From contig CM035351.1 in assembly GCA_020137815.1 (NCBI GenBank), positions 7,685,315 to 7,749,314 on the forward strand: a stretch of 64,000 nucleotides of DNA. The letters run 5' to 3'. This stretch comes from Hormiphora californensis (taxonomy: Eukaryota > Ctenophora > Tentaculata > Cydippida > Pleurobrachiidae). The translations under genes and the position numbers were made by a program. The notes under the pieces are model-generated. The model worked only from the letters and a program-made list of their open reading frames with translations, was not told where the DNA came from and did no database searches. Each line of letters starts with the position of its first letter. The first letter of the stretch is position 1. Positions 40,036 through 53,900 of this stretch are shown piece after piece.

Positions 40036-41727
40036 ATGGCGTTGTCCGGTATGAAACGGGAGGCCAGCAACGTCTCAGCTGCCACAACTGCCCGGAACTT
40101 GGTCCCCATTACACCCCAGAAGGCGGTGAACCCCTTCAAAATCCCACCTGAGAACGAGATCTTCCAATTACGGGATGCTGAGAGACAGAAAAAGAAGTCA
40201 GACAGGGAGAACCAGAGGTCACTGGCAGTTCATGAGAAAACAACATATGCCCACCAGATGCGAGCTCGGACCTTGAAAGCGAGGCAACCCTTTGGGGATA
40301 CTGAGATCGGTGCTGAGTTAGTGGAGGGAGAGGGAGACCAGGTGATTGGTCAGGATGATCCCCTCCAACTAGCAACCAGAGACCGACATGTTGAGAAAGA
40401 GGACTTAGCAAGTTTCGTTGCCAAGAAACGTGAGATGTTCCTTGTACAGTACTCTCTAGGAGTAAAGAGGGACGAGATGAGGAAGCTTGAAGAGATAGCT
40501 CAGGCAGAAGAGCTGAAGCTTGAGAAAGCAGAACAGTTTTTAGAGGAGGATGCTAATATGTTTGATGCCTTCCTCAAGGAGACAGATAAGAACTCTGTGG
40601 AGGCAATCAAACTAGCGGAGCAGGAGACCAAGGCAAAGATGGAGAAGGTGGCAGAGATTAAGAAGATTCAGGCCCAGATAACGGGGTTGAGGAGTGAGAT
40701 TAGTAAGAATGAAGATCAGTTGAAGGAGTACCAGACCTACAAGATATTCCTTGAGAACCTCACCCCAGTGGAGTGGAAGGGAGACAGGGAGAAGAGGAGG
40801 GCCGGGAGGAGGGCAGAGAGAAAGAAGAAGAAGGCTGAGGAGAAACCAGTCCCCACCACTCCCTCCAGTACCTCTCAATCCCAGGACAGGGGTTCCAAGA
40901 GGGGCTCTGTGTCTAGGACGCCCAATAAGGCACCCAGAAGGAAGGCGTCCAACCACGGAGCGGACACGGAGAGCCTGGTATCGGGTGTTTCCAACCATTA
41001 TGAGAGTGATGGAGAGGAGAGTGATGATAGCTGTGATCTATACTTCACTGACCCTCAGCAGCTTCTCAACATCTTTGCAGAACTGGAAGAACAGAACCTG
41101 TCTCTAATCCAGAACAGTCAGGAGACTGAAGAGGCCCTGGATGAAATGAAGCAGACAATCGAGACGACCAAGGCCAGAATGAATAAGGAGACAGAGGTAC
41201 TGAAGGCTCAGATAGGATCCCTCGAGAAGCAGATCACTGCTGAGGAGGAGAAGAGTAAGGAGCTGGAGCACAAGAGTAAAATGTTCTCCTATGGGCACTA
41301 CGAGGGAGACAACCAGGAGAAAATGTTGGAGATGTTGAATGAGAAGGTAGAGGAGGTCTACAGGAGTTGTATTGGAGACAACGAGGCAAATATCTCAACT
41401 CTACAGATGTTGACCAACATAGAGAACAGGTTGGAGGAGCTATTTGAACACATTGAAATGATGCCTCAGGAGAAGGTGGAGCTAGCTGAGAAAGCGAAGG
41501 AGAAGGAGAGGAGGTTGAAACTAAGGGAGGAGAAGAAACAACAACAGAAACTACACCAAGAGGAGAGGGTAAGAAAGGCACTGGAGAGGGCCAAAGCTGA
41601 TCCTAAGGTTCAAACGGGCAAGAGGTTGGTGTTCCGATCGAAGCCTCCTGAGGAGCAGAAGAAGCAGACTGATGTTGTGGATAAGAGTAATGCAGAGGAC
41701 GAAGAGCTTGCTTACTATTTCTCCTAA
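40036..41727 (+). CDS. CFAP100: CFAP100 / CCDC37, inner dynein arm regulator
   Basis: One uninterrupted coding exon of 563 codons. The N-terminus has NPFKIPPENEIFQLRDAERQ. The central coiled coil includes FVAKKREMFLVQYSLGVKRD and ETKAKMEKVAEIKKIQ, followed by a basic, Ser/Pro-rich linker and an acidic patch. The strongest family block is LYFTDPQQLLNIFAELEEQN followed by LSLIQNSQETE. The C-terminus is KEKERRLKLREEK and ends ELAYYFS (family: FFFT-like). CFAP100 pairs with CFAP73 in the MIA complex, which modulates inner dynein arm f/I1. It lies 410 bp downstream of CFAP251 in the same direction. The sequence tctctattttag|cgtc stands directly before the ATG. Confidence 0.95.
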   Translation: MALSGMKREASNVSAATTARNLVPITPQKAVNPFKIPPENEIFQLRDAERQKKKSDRENQRSLAVHEKTTYAHQMRARTLKARQPFGDTEIGAELVEGEGDQVIGQDDPLQLATRDRHVEKEDLASFVAKKREMFLVQYSLGVKRDEMRKLEEIAQAEELKLEKAEQFLEEDANMFDAFLKETDKNSVEAIKLAEQETKAKMEKVAEIKKIQAQITGLRSEISKNEDQLKEYQTYKIFLENLTPVEWKGDREKRRAGRRAERKKKKAEEKPVPTTPSSTSQSQDRGSKRGSVSRTPNKAPRRKASNHGADTESLVSGVSNHYESDGEESDDSCDLYFTDPQQLLNIFAELEEQNLSLIQNSQETEEALDEMKQTIETTKARMNKETEVLKAQIGSLEKQITAEEEKSKELEHKSKMFSYGHYEGDNQEKMLEMLNEKVEEVYRSCIGDNEANISTLQMLTNIENRLEELFEHIEMMPQEKVELAEKAKEKERRLKLREEKKQQQKLHQEERVRKALERAKADPKVQTGKRLVFRSKPPEEQKKQTDVVDKSNAEDEELAYYFS

Positions 41728-43486
<1,759 letters not shown>

Positions 43487-44295
43487 ATGGACCACGTGGG
43501 CAAGTTAAGTATAGTGGAGAATGAGGACCAAGAGGATACCTGTACCACACTAGTGCTACACAATGAGGATCACACCCTCGGTAGGTCTTATTCTGGTGTA
43601 TAATGGAGGTCATATCAACTTGATATTATCAAGAATCAAGATATAATCAAGATAATAATATGTTGTATTAGAACTATAAGAGATATAGCTGGAGTTGAGA
43701 GGTATTTAAAGGGGAGATATTGCTGAGAGAGTAGTAATATATATCAGAGACAGTCAGAGTGTCTCCGAAAAAGATAGTAATATAAAATATGTCAACTCCC
43801 ATCACACAGTACCATGTAGAACTACAGTGACGTCAGCACAACACATGTAATATATATCACTCTAACCTAACTGCATATCACTCTAACCTGCCTCTGGGGT
43901 GACGCCCAGTTCACACTGTTAGTATCTTTCACAGTTGACAACCACTTCACTCTCATCCCTCATCACACAGTTGACAACCACTTTACCCCCATATCCCACA
44001 GTTAGTAACTTCATCTTCTCCAACTAAATCATCTCTTCAAACCACATTACTTACTAAACCCACCTCCCAACCAGGTAACGTGCTGCGACACATGCTGGTA
44101 AAGAACCCTGAGGTGGAGTTTGCTGGGTACAGTATCCCCCATCCCTCTGAAAACAAAATCAACCTGAGGATCCAGACTTATGAGACACCCTGTCTGAGTG
44201 TCATGTACCGGGCCCTAGACGACACTATGGATGTGTGTGATCACGTGTTAGGGGAGATTGATAGAGCTGAGAAGGAATTCAATCAGCAGAAATAA
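43487..44295 (+). CDS. POLR1D: POLR1D / RPAC2 (AC19), shared subunit of RNA polymerases I and III
   Basis: Two exons, 43487-43580 and 44075-44295, give 104 residues. The family core is plain: LVLHNEDHTLGNVLRHML, KNPEVEFAGYSIPHPSENK and INLRIQTYETP, then a short helix ending FNQQK. The subunit dimerises with RPAC1 in the alpha-like assembly platform of Pol I and Pol III. Length and core match the family; the N-terminus is shorter than in vertebrates. The next gene (IFT139) starts only 148 bp after the stop. Confidence 0.95.
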
Positions 44296-44442
44296 CAATC
44301 GACAACGAGCTTTTTAAAACTTTAATTTATTTCTTGACATCTATTTAATCTTTTACTAAACCCTTCGTTTCACCTTTTCTGTGTACACCCCTTTACAATC
44401 TAACCTAACTAACCCTCCCCTGATATTATAGCAAGGCAGGTC

Positions 44443-47400
44443 ATGGCGGCATCTGACTCTGTGCTCTTGGTAAGTAACTCATTTATACTGGCATACTACA
44501 ATTGTCAAACTACAAAACTTAAACATTTTCCAAAAGTCAAAAGCTGTCATTAACGAACTCAAAACATCCCTAATTCACGCCTCTTCAGTCCAAGTTGTTT
44601 TATTATGGCCGACAGAAACTGTTCAACACAATCCAGGCTGTGGTTAACAGAACATAAACAGAAATATGGCTCAGATCCTGTTCTCACATTCTATGATGGA
44701 ATCTCACTTCTCTTACAAGGTAAAGTGTTTTGGGTTATCATGATGTGTTTGACCTATCAAGATAGGAATTCAAGTGATAATCTTCAATCTTGAACATTGG
44801 TGTTCACTGAAGTCTGTTCAGTTTTCACACCAAGAAATTGACAGCTAATAATCTCTTCAGATCACATTCCTGAGGCAATGAGGGAGCTATCAACCATCAG
44901 AGATCACCGAGATTTAGTGATCGGTGCCTCCTATGCCCTTATAACCGCTCACAAAAAGGCACGGATTGTTGACAAAGAAGCAGTCAGCGAGTTGGAAACA
45001 AGAATCAAGCACGAGAGAAGTACTGCTGGAGAGAAGACGCTTTATTTTGGGGGTGTTTTCATGGTTCTGTACGGACGTCCTGACAAGGGCCGGGACATGT
45101 TCAACCGGCTGATGAAAGTTACCAGCGGGAAAAGTTTGGATGTAAGTGTGTGGGACAGGGGAGCGGCACAGTTTGGAAACATTGGTTTGAGTAGCGCGCG
45201 AGGATGTCAGACAAGGGGAAGACACCGTTGTCACCACATTCGTTGCGCGCCGTTTACTCGGGTTACCATGGTAGCTTGCCGGCTGGAACTGTGTGTATGT
45301 GTGTGGTTAACCATGCACCCCTTCCAACCAGGGTCTCGCAATGCTGGGGTGGTGTGAGCTACTAATGAAGAAATCTGGTTACCTCGAAAAGGCGCACAAG
45401 TACTTTAAGGACAGTTTGGAGATACAGGGTGGCTCCCGAAATATTGACAGTTTGGTAGGTTTGGCTCACTGCCAGGCGGGTCTCCGACAGTGGGAGGAAG
45501 CAATGGAGAGTGTTAATCAGGCTGTAGTTCAGTATCCCAAGAATATTGTGTGTTTACTAGAGAAGATGCACATTCTACTTGCAATGCAAAAGTGGGATCA
45601 GCTCCAAGAGGCATGCCAGAGAATTCTATCAATGGACCAATTCTGTATCCAGGCACAGGCTACCAACATTCTTTACATTTTCTGTAAAGAGGGGAAATAT
45701 GTCGAGGTAAGAGGTCTTCATATTATTAGAATAATATCTCTACTATTGTGTATTTGAACCAACCATTTCCTGTCAGCTTTTGGAAGACCTTCGATAGATA
45801 AGATCATATTTTTGTGATTTCCTTGTCCAGACTGTCTCGCAAGTCATATTAGGAGAAAAAAAATAATTTAACAATAAAATATTGCTATTTCCAGGGTGCA
45901 GGAAAGTTAGGAGAGTTGGTGACTACCATGGATCGATTTGAACCTAAAGCTCATCACCTATACTACCTTTACAGTGCAACATTTGCCCGACTGGTAGGTG
46001 GTGAACAATAAACAACGGGAGAGAAAGAGAGTAGCACGAGTATCGATGAAGAGAAAAAGTATCGAGAGTGGTAAGGTATACCTACTAGGTACTACCTAGA
46101 GAGAAACTATGCAAAGTATGTACCTTTTAGAGGAATGCTCGTCAACTAAAGACCTACTGCAACTCTTTTACCCGATTCGTTTGGTACCAGTCCCCATGTC
46201 TCCCCATGTTCCCCTTGTCTCCCTTGTTACACTTTGTTTTGTTAACTGAACTAGAAGAGGCTGAGTGAAACTGTAACCTTTCCCTAATGCACTCACGAGC
46301 GTGGCAGCTCTTTCCATATTACAAGAGCTCTCTGTCCTATCCACTAATCCCCCTTTCTCTCTGTCAGTGTGGGAGGCACACGCTCGTTCTACAACAAACA
46401 ACAGCCCTTCTGGAGCGTGCCATGGCCATCAACCATGACAACCACGTTTACCATTCAGAACTGGGACTACAGCTACTACTTCAGGTATAGAGTTAGAGTG
46501 TAACACTCTGTATAGAGTACAGTGCACAGTGTGAGCCGCCAAGGGTGTGTACTACACAGTGTGGTACACACCCTGTGTGGCTCACACTGCGATTTGTGAG
46601 GGTTCGGTATGATGTAGTACACACGCCCTGCAGTATCACAGTGATGACTTTCCGAAGAAATATAGCGTATTTCTAATCATGGCACATGAACTGATTCATG
46701 CATGGCTTCACCACGATCTGTAGTGGCGTCTAATTGTCCAGTAGCATCTAATAGATGATAGATCTATCACTTACACGCCCTTTGTGATAAGTCATACCCG
46801 GACTGATCAAGATGTCGTTAGCTCTAAGTATTCAGTGGTACATTGATCTGCCTCTCATTTCAGGGCAAGGTGGCTGAGGCCAAGAAGAGTTACAAAACTG
46901 CTTCCAGGATTGATGAAAGCTCCATGGCGGCATGTCTAGGTACGTGTTTCCTATCATCCATGATCCATCTCTCCCGGCTCCCCCTCCCTCTTTCTCTCTT
47001 TTCTCTCTCGGTGATAGAAAATGTACATTATCTCATAGTTGTATCTTCGTATGTGTAAAGATAATTAGAAAATGCTTGTTGACGGATTAAAAATAATGAA
47101 ATAATGCAATCTTGCATTCAGAGCAAGTGATGATAATTCCCTCCCCTCCCCATGATCCGTCCCGTACATGTAGTTTCCTATGATTCTCAGCTGTATGCCA
47201 TGTTGCAATGTAAAGTGTAAAGTGGCACTGCGTCTTATAATCGACTCATGAGGTCAACTTAGCAGCAGTTGTCCTACTGAGAAGTTAATATAAAAATAGT
47301 TACACGGAAATCTCTGTCACATGTAATCTACCTGTCGCTCTATTTCTCCCTCCACTCTCTCTCTCTCCGTCTCTTTTCTTCCTCGCACGTATTTATATGG

Positions 47401-47657
47401 AAGAGGAAGGAATTAAAGAGAAAGAAATTAAAAAAGAAAATGCCTACACGCCCTAGCAAAAGTAGCAAAATAGAATCGACAGATGAGAGAAATTAATTTG
47501 AATTTTCTTGCGAATTTCTAAATAAAAGGAAGTGGGATGCGTATTAAATACAATATGTACAATATACAATAGGCTACCACAATACATTACATGATTCTCT
47601 GCTTCTCTCTGTTTCTCTCTCTGTTTCTCTCTCTCTGTTTCTGTTTCTCTCTCTGTT

Positions 47658-47731
<74 letters not shown>

Positions 47732-47745
47732 ATCTCTCTCTCTCA

Positions 47746-47813
<68 letters not shown>

Positions 47814-47859
47814 CTCTCTCTCTACTCTCTCTCTCTCTTCTCTATCTCTCTCTCGTCTC

Positions 47860-47911
<52 letters not shown>

Positions 47912-50900
47912 ACGGCAGTGTCCTCTAACTGATCATGCTCCTTGCCCTCCCTCATCTGTCTCCTCAGTTCAATTCTGTTCTCCTTCTGAATATACGCATG
48001 ATAAGTCCGGGTAACTTTACTAATAATAACAGTCATAGGAAGTGCCAGGACCAACATACAAGACATGATACAAAGACTGCCGATCAGTTTCCCAATCGTA
48101 GTTTTGGGTACACAATCCCCATACCCAACTGAGCTCATGGTGACCACCACCCACCACGCTGATCGGGGTATGGAATCAAAGTTCTCGTTGATATTCCCCT
48201 CACTGTAGTGAATCAAACTCCCAAAGAAGATGATAGCAATCGACCAGAAGAAAATCAGGAAGAAGAGTTCGGATACACTTGTTGAAAGGGCCAGGAAGAT
48301 TATCTTAATTCCGTCTGAGTGGCGTGCCAAGCGGAGTACCCTGACCACCCGTAACACCCTTAATATGACGAAAATGTGGGCGATTCCTCCGGGGAATATA
48401 AGTCCAATGTAATAGGGGAGAATGGAAATAAAGTCTATCCAGTTGAGCACATTTTTCACAAAGGCTTTGAACTCCGGGCAGGAGACTGCTCTGAGTATAA
48501 ACTCAAGTGTGAAGAATGCGATGCAGGTAGTCTCCAAACAGAAGAATATCCTGGCGAGGAGGGATTGCGTTTTAGCGAGTTCATTTTCAACTGGTGGTAG
48601 GGTTTCAACCATAAACATTGTGACTGCAATAATGATGAAGATGATGGAGATGTAGGACCAAATCAGGGCACCCAGAGAGGATTTAGATTTCTCTAGAAAG
48701 ATCCTGAAACAAGGGAGAGTGTTATTGCTGGTAGCAGGCATGATATTATTAGGAATTATTGCTTTATGGATTCATTTGTTGTCCTATTGTCCTGTTATTG
48801 TTTCAACTGCAGAATATTAGGATATTAGGATACACTCAAGTCTTTCTCCTAGAAATTTTGTGTCAGCAGCACTCACCACAATTTGCTGCGTTGTGGAGGT
48901 CTCCTTGCCCCCTCGTCCTCCTCCTCCGCCAGATCATCAGTACTGTCTGTCAACTTCAGAAAGTACTTTGTCAACCTGAAAAACTTGACCTGAGGAATGT
49001 GGGGATGTTAGGGTTACCATCCAATCAGAGCACATTATTGGCATCAAGTGACATGCTCTCATCCAATCAGAGCACGTTATTGGCATCACGTGACATGCTC
49101 TCAGCCAATCAGGGCACATTATTGGCATCAAGTGACATGCTCTCAGCCAATCAACTTGTACCTCTTCTAGAAATCGTTCCTCAGTGACAGAGGGTGGACA
49201 GAATAGCTGGCCTCGTGTCTGATAAAAGTGTAGGATGGTATAGAAGATCTGGGGGTCCGTATCTATCACATATTCTCCACTATCTTCATCAAAGAATTCC
49301 TCAAGCTCTACAGACCCCAGGAGGGTATCACGATACTTTTGGAGAGTGGAGAGAAATGCCTGAAAAGTGAAAATATCAAACAGAGAAATGGATTTTTGCA
49401 AGTTCTGTAACCTGTCATGAAACTATGCTTAGATGCGGAAACCAACAAAGTTACTTTTTTACAAATTCAGAAGACGTGAGAATATACCTCGTAGAAGTTT
49501 CCCCTAACATTGAGAACGATAATATCCTTGGAGGTTTTGTTGTTGCTTTTGAAATCATATTGTGAGATGGTCGACTGGCGCCGTGCAAATATCCGGTCTC
49601 TCTGTGCCTTGATTTGATCGTTGGTGATGATCGATTGACGTCGTATGAGTATCATGTCATTCACACACTAAGTCATCATTCTCCTTGATGTTCCATGGAT
49701 ACTAGGGGAGAACAATGTACACATGTGATGATTGTATTTTACACATCTTTCTGGCAATATTGTACAGGGTGTCAAAATCAAATTTCTACAAAACGATGCG
49801 AGTTGACTTCCTGCAAATCTTTCGAAAACGAAACCACAAAGAAGCAAGAAGTGGTAGAGTTGCGAAACAGCAGCTAAAGCAATTAGTTTAGCAAAATTAT
49901 TTAACGGCGGGAGATATAAAAGAAAAGTGGCTAATGTCGCGAGTTTTATTTTTGCAGTTCGTGTTCCGGGAATCTATATTCTCAGTATTAACTCAGAACT
50001 GTGGCTGAAGTCACGTGGTTTAGTTGATGATGTTGGCCACTTGTCTTGCTTAATGTCTAAATAGGCCGTTGGGGGGCCATTATCGTATTAAAACCGATCT
50101 AGGTATAGTGCCTCTCATTGGACGGTCAGGAGGCCGCCAACGATCCTGTGAGTTCATATTAATTAGTAGCCAATTCTTAGGTTCTCGACACTAGTCATCA
50201 AGACAGCAAGTAGAGTTGGTAAAGGGAGACAAAGATAGATAAGAGAAAGAGAGAGAAAGAGAGAAAAGGGAAGAGAGACCAGTTCCGTTTTGGAAATGGA
50301 AAGAAGATCGAAAGAAGAAGAAGACAGGACAAGTGGTGGTATATGTATGTGTTTTAAAGTGTGTAATTCACAGAGGCAACCAGGCAATCATTCATTACCA
50401 GGTCAATTTTCCACGCACAGTGAAATTATAACTTCCTATTTCCATCTCTCTTCAAATAAGAAAAACAGTGTTTCACGCCCAGAAAGTTACAAAAGTAGAT
50501 CTGTATCTTAACCAAGGACAAATTGTAAGGTGCCAAAAGTAGGTACTAGCCAATTTTCTAACTTAGGACTTTAAAAAAATCTCTTCATCCACTTAAAGTT
50601 GGTCTCTTCCTGTTGAGTATCCTAAAATGTCTGTCTACTAAAACATCGTAGCAACTTAGAGTAAGCAACTTTCTAAAATATTTTAATTTCACTACTGTCT
50701 AAATATCTTGCTCTCTATCTCTCTCTCTCTCTCTCTATCTTTCTCTCTCTCTCTCTCTCTCCATTCTAATTCCTGCTCTATTATGTATACAGAGGGCTAT
50801 TCTGAGAGAAATAAAATGCAACAGAGCACGACAATAAGTAACATTATGCATTATGATACAGTACATATATATGTGTACCGTATTAGTGTATCAATAAGAG

Positions 50901-53900
50901 TTATTGTATGATCAATTAAACATGATTAATCGTAGAAAGAGATGACATACACACACAAAGGCTGGAATAAATTGGTCGATAATAATGTGAACTAAACACC
51001 TGTCTTTACACATGTGTTATGTAATAGCGCAGTTATTAGTTCACCTGTGTTGGTGATAATGATGCCTAATCGTTAGCAATACATATTATGAAGTGGGAGC
51101 TCATATAATGTCAATGTCAAGCCAAAAAGATAGTGCCAAAACATTCCTACTATGTAACTTTTAATTGCTGAATGGATAGAATACATCACATTGTGAGTCC
51201 TGATCATGCACCCACTAAGAATAATTTGCAATAGGAAATACTACAGCTAACTTAACCAATCATCGCACAAGAGAGATTCCATGCGATACAGGCCATACAG
51301 AAAGACTCCATGCTGCTGAGATACATCCTTACTGCTCCAACTCTAGCATCTAGTAGCGATTCTTGCTCGTAGAAGAAAAAGAAGGAATTCTCGCTCATCT
51401 CTCTCGCTCACTCGTCACCACCCTCCTTTGCGGTATTGTGGTAAAGAAGATGTAGCTGCTGCTCACTCTTCAGTATATCCAAGCATCTTATAAACTCGCT
51501 CCTCACTTTTTAGCAACATCTACCTATAGGTAGATGTTGCTAAAGATGATAGATCTTCTCTCATCTTTTAACCATGAAACCTCCTTTCTTATCTCCTATC
51601 TATCACTACATATATATTCAACTCGATATCTATCTCTTTGTAGCAATTGTGATCATTCGAGAAAGATTGTGCGGTAAAGAGCGTGGGGGGTAACATGAAT
51701 ATATGGACCATACATTCTCCCTAATTACCCGGGGACTAAGAGATCCATCTTCTTTACCATCTATCTCTCTCCCTCCCTCTCTCTCTCCTAATCTTTGCTC
51801 TGCAATGAAGCACGCTGGGAGTTTCAAGCGAAAAGAGGCAAATAAGAAACATGAACTCATGATGAGACCCTCAATTAGAGAGAAGCTGCAAGGAAGGCCA
51901 TTAAATTTAATGTCTCACAGAACAAGCATGAAGCATTTCCCTCTCCTACCTACGGTATGACATTAGAGTGAAGGAAGGAAGATCTGGTAACAATTGCCAA
52001 ATCCTTAGCTTTCTTAAGAGACATGAAAACAAAAGCAATATCGAACATAGGAACGAATGATTGTCGGTAGTTAACTCGAAATACAATATGAAATATGAAA
52101 AATCATGATTATAAGATCATTCATCAGAACAAGAAAATTGAAAAGTGTTATGTTTTGAATTTTAAGTGGGAAATATTACCACACTTGGAAAGATGATCAA
52201 GAAATTGTGATCATTCTTCGTGTTTTGAGTTTGGTCGCATGATGAAACATCACATGTCATCACTTCTCGATTTCCACGTACGAAAATTACCGCGTGTATG
52301 ATTGTACTTGAAATCACAATATTATTGTACAATTAATATTATCGCTCGGGAAAGAGGTGAGGAGCATTGTAACAGATTTATTTAATAATAATAAAGGGGG
52401 GAATGTTGTTACGGGTCTGGGAAACTTTTGTTGACAAGCGCTATTGGGGAAAAGTTGGAAAAACGCAAACAATTTGACAGGAATAGGAAACGGGGGGAAA
52501 AGACTAAGAAACCCTTTCCTCACCTTTTTCCCAAAAACCCCCCCCCTTTTCCCCCCTTTCATTTTTTCCTTTTTTTTCCCCCCCCTTTTTCTCTCCCTTT
52601 TTCCCCCCTCCTTCTTTTTTCCCCCCCTTTAGTTTTTTTGAGATTTGGCCAAATTTTTGAAAATTAGTTTTAAAAAGGAGAAAAAAAAGAATTTCGAAAA
52701 AAAATCCCGAAATCAAATTTTAAAAAAACCGGGAAAGAAACGGGAAAATCGACAAAATCATAAAGACCTTTAAACTGGCTGCCGGCCACGAGTCAGTAAC
52801 AGGGCTCTTTAGAGAGAGAAAGTGAGAGAAAGATGTTTAGACAGAGAAAGAGAAGAGAGAGAGAGAGGAAGAGGTCTAGACAGACAGACAAATAGGCTGC
52901 ACGAGATCATGATTACATTAGTCTAAAGACCTGTTAAATAAGACCATACTAAGTCGTTGATCTATAAAAATATCGGTATATAAGGAGAATAACTGTTAAA
53001 AATTGGTCGAAATGTAAAAGGATATGATAACCGGGAATAAAAAACTACAAATAACCCTTTAGTACATTAATCTAGCAGGAAGTCAGGAAAAGCAGACGGG
53101 AAGGCCGGTACACAGTAAAAAAAGGAAAAACTTTGTTTTCTAATATTTTCTTTCATCTCTTCCCTTTTTCCCTTTTCCCCTTTTTTATCCCTGATTCCTC
53201 AATTTCCCCTTTCCACCTTCTATGGCATAAGGGGATACACACGATCGTCATGGGCAGGGGGGACCTGTTTTGACGGTCGACAACAGAGACAGAGGATCTC
53301 AGCAAACACAGAGAGACAGAGAGGGACGAGAGATGAACGCAAGAACAGGACGTTGGGAATAAGACGGGCCAGATAGGTAGAGGGCGCATAGATGAGAAAT
53401 GAGTGGTCCCTTTTTTTTCCTACTACTAAGTACAAAAAAAACCTCCCAGAAAAAAGGAGTAGGTATAAAAAATAAAGGGAGTTGCGGTGTGGGTAAGCCC
53501 AAAAAACCAATCGATCCCCGGGGTTACTGACCTTTCTTTTTCTCCCCTTTTTTCTGTCCTTTTCCCCCCCTCTCTCTCTCCCCCCCCCTCTCTTCTTCTC
53601 TTTTCTTCCCCCTTTTCCCCCTTCCCCTCCCCCCTCTTCTCTTTTTCTCTCTCTTCCTTTTTGTTCCCCTGTTATCTGTCCTTTTTATTCCTCTCGTCTG
53701 TCTCCATCCCCCCCTCTTCTCCATCTCTCACACCCCCCTCTTCTCAAGCGGAACAAGATGTTTAGGTTCTGGTAAGTTTAGGATGGGCTTCGCAATTGAT
53801 TTCCTCTAGAGAACAATATACGGGCAGGCCCCGATAGTTTTTCTGAAGGGACTTGTGGCAAGCCAACAGGGTGCCCCAGAGGCCGAGGTGTTGGAGTATC

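Noticed and set aside
50296-50508. Small ORF starting MEMERRSKEEED within the IFT139 intron
   Set aside because: No recognisable domain, and it overlaps the likely Kv 5' region on the other strand.
51703-51960. ORF ending at a donor-like site as a missing IFT139 exon
   Set aside because: Its residues do not match the TPR family in the expected segment.
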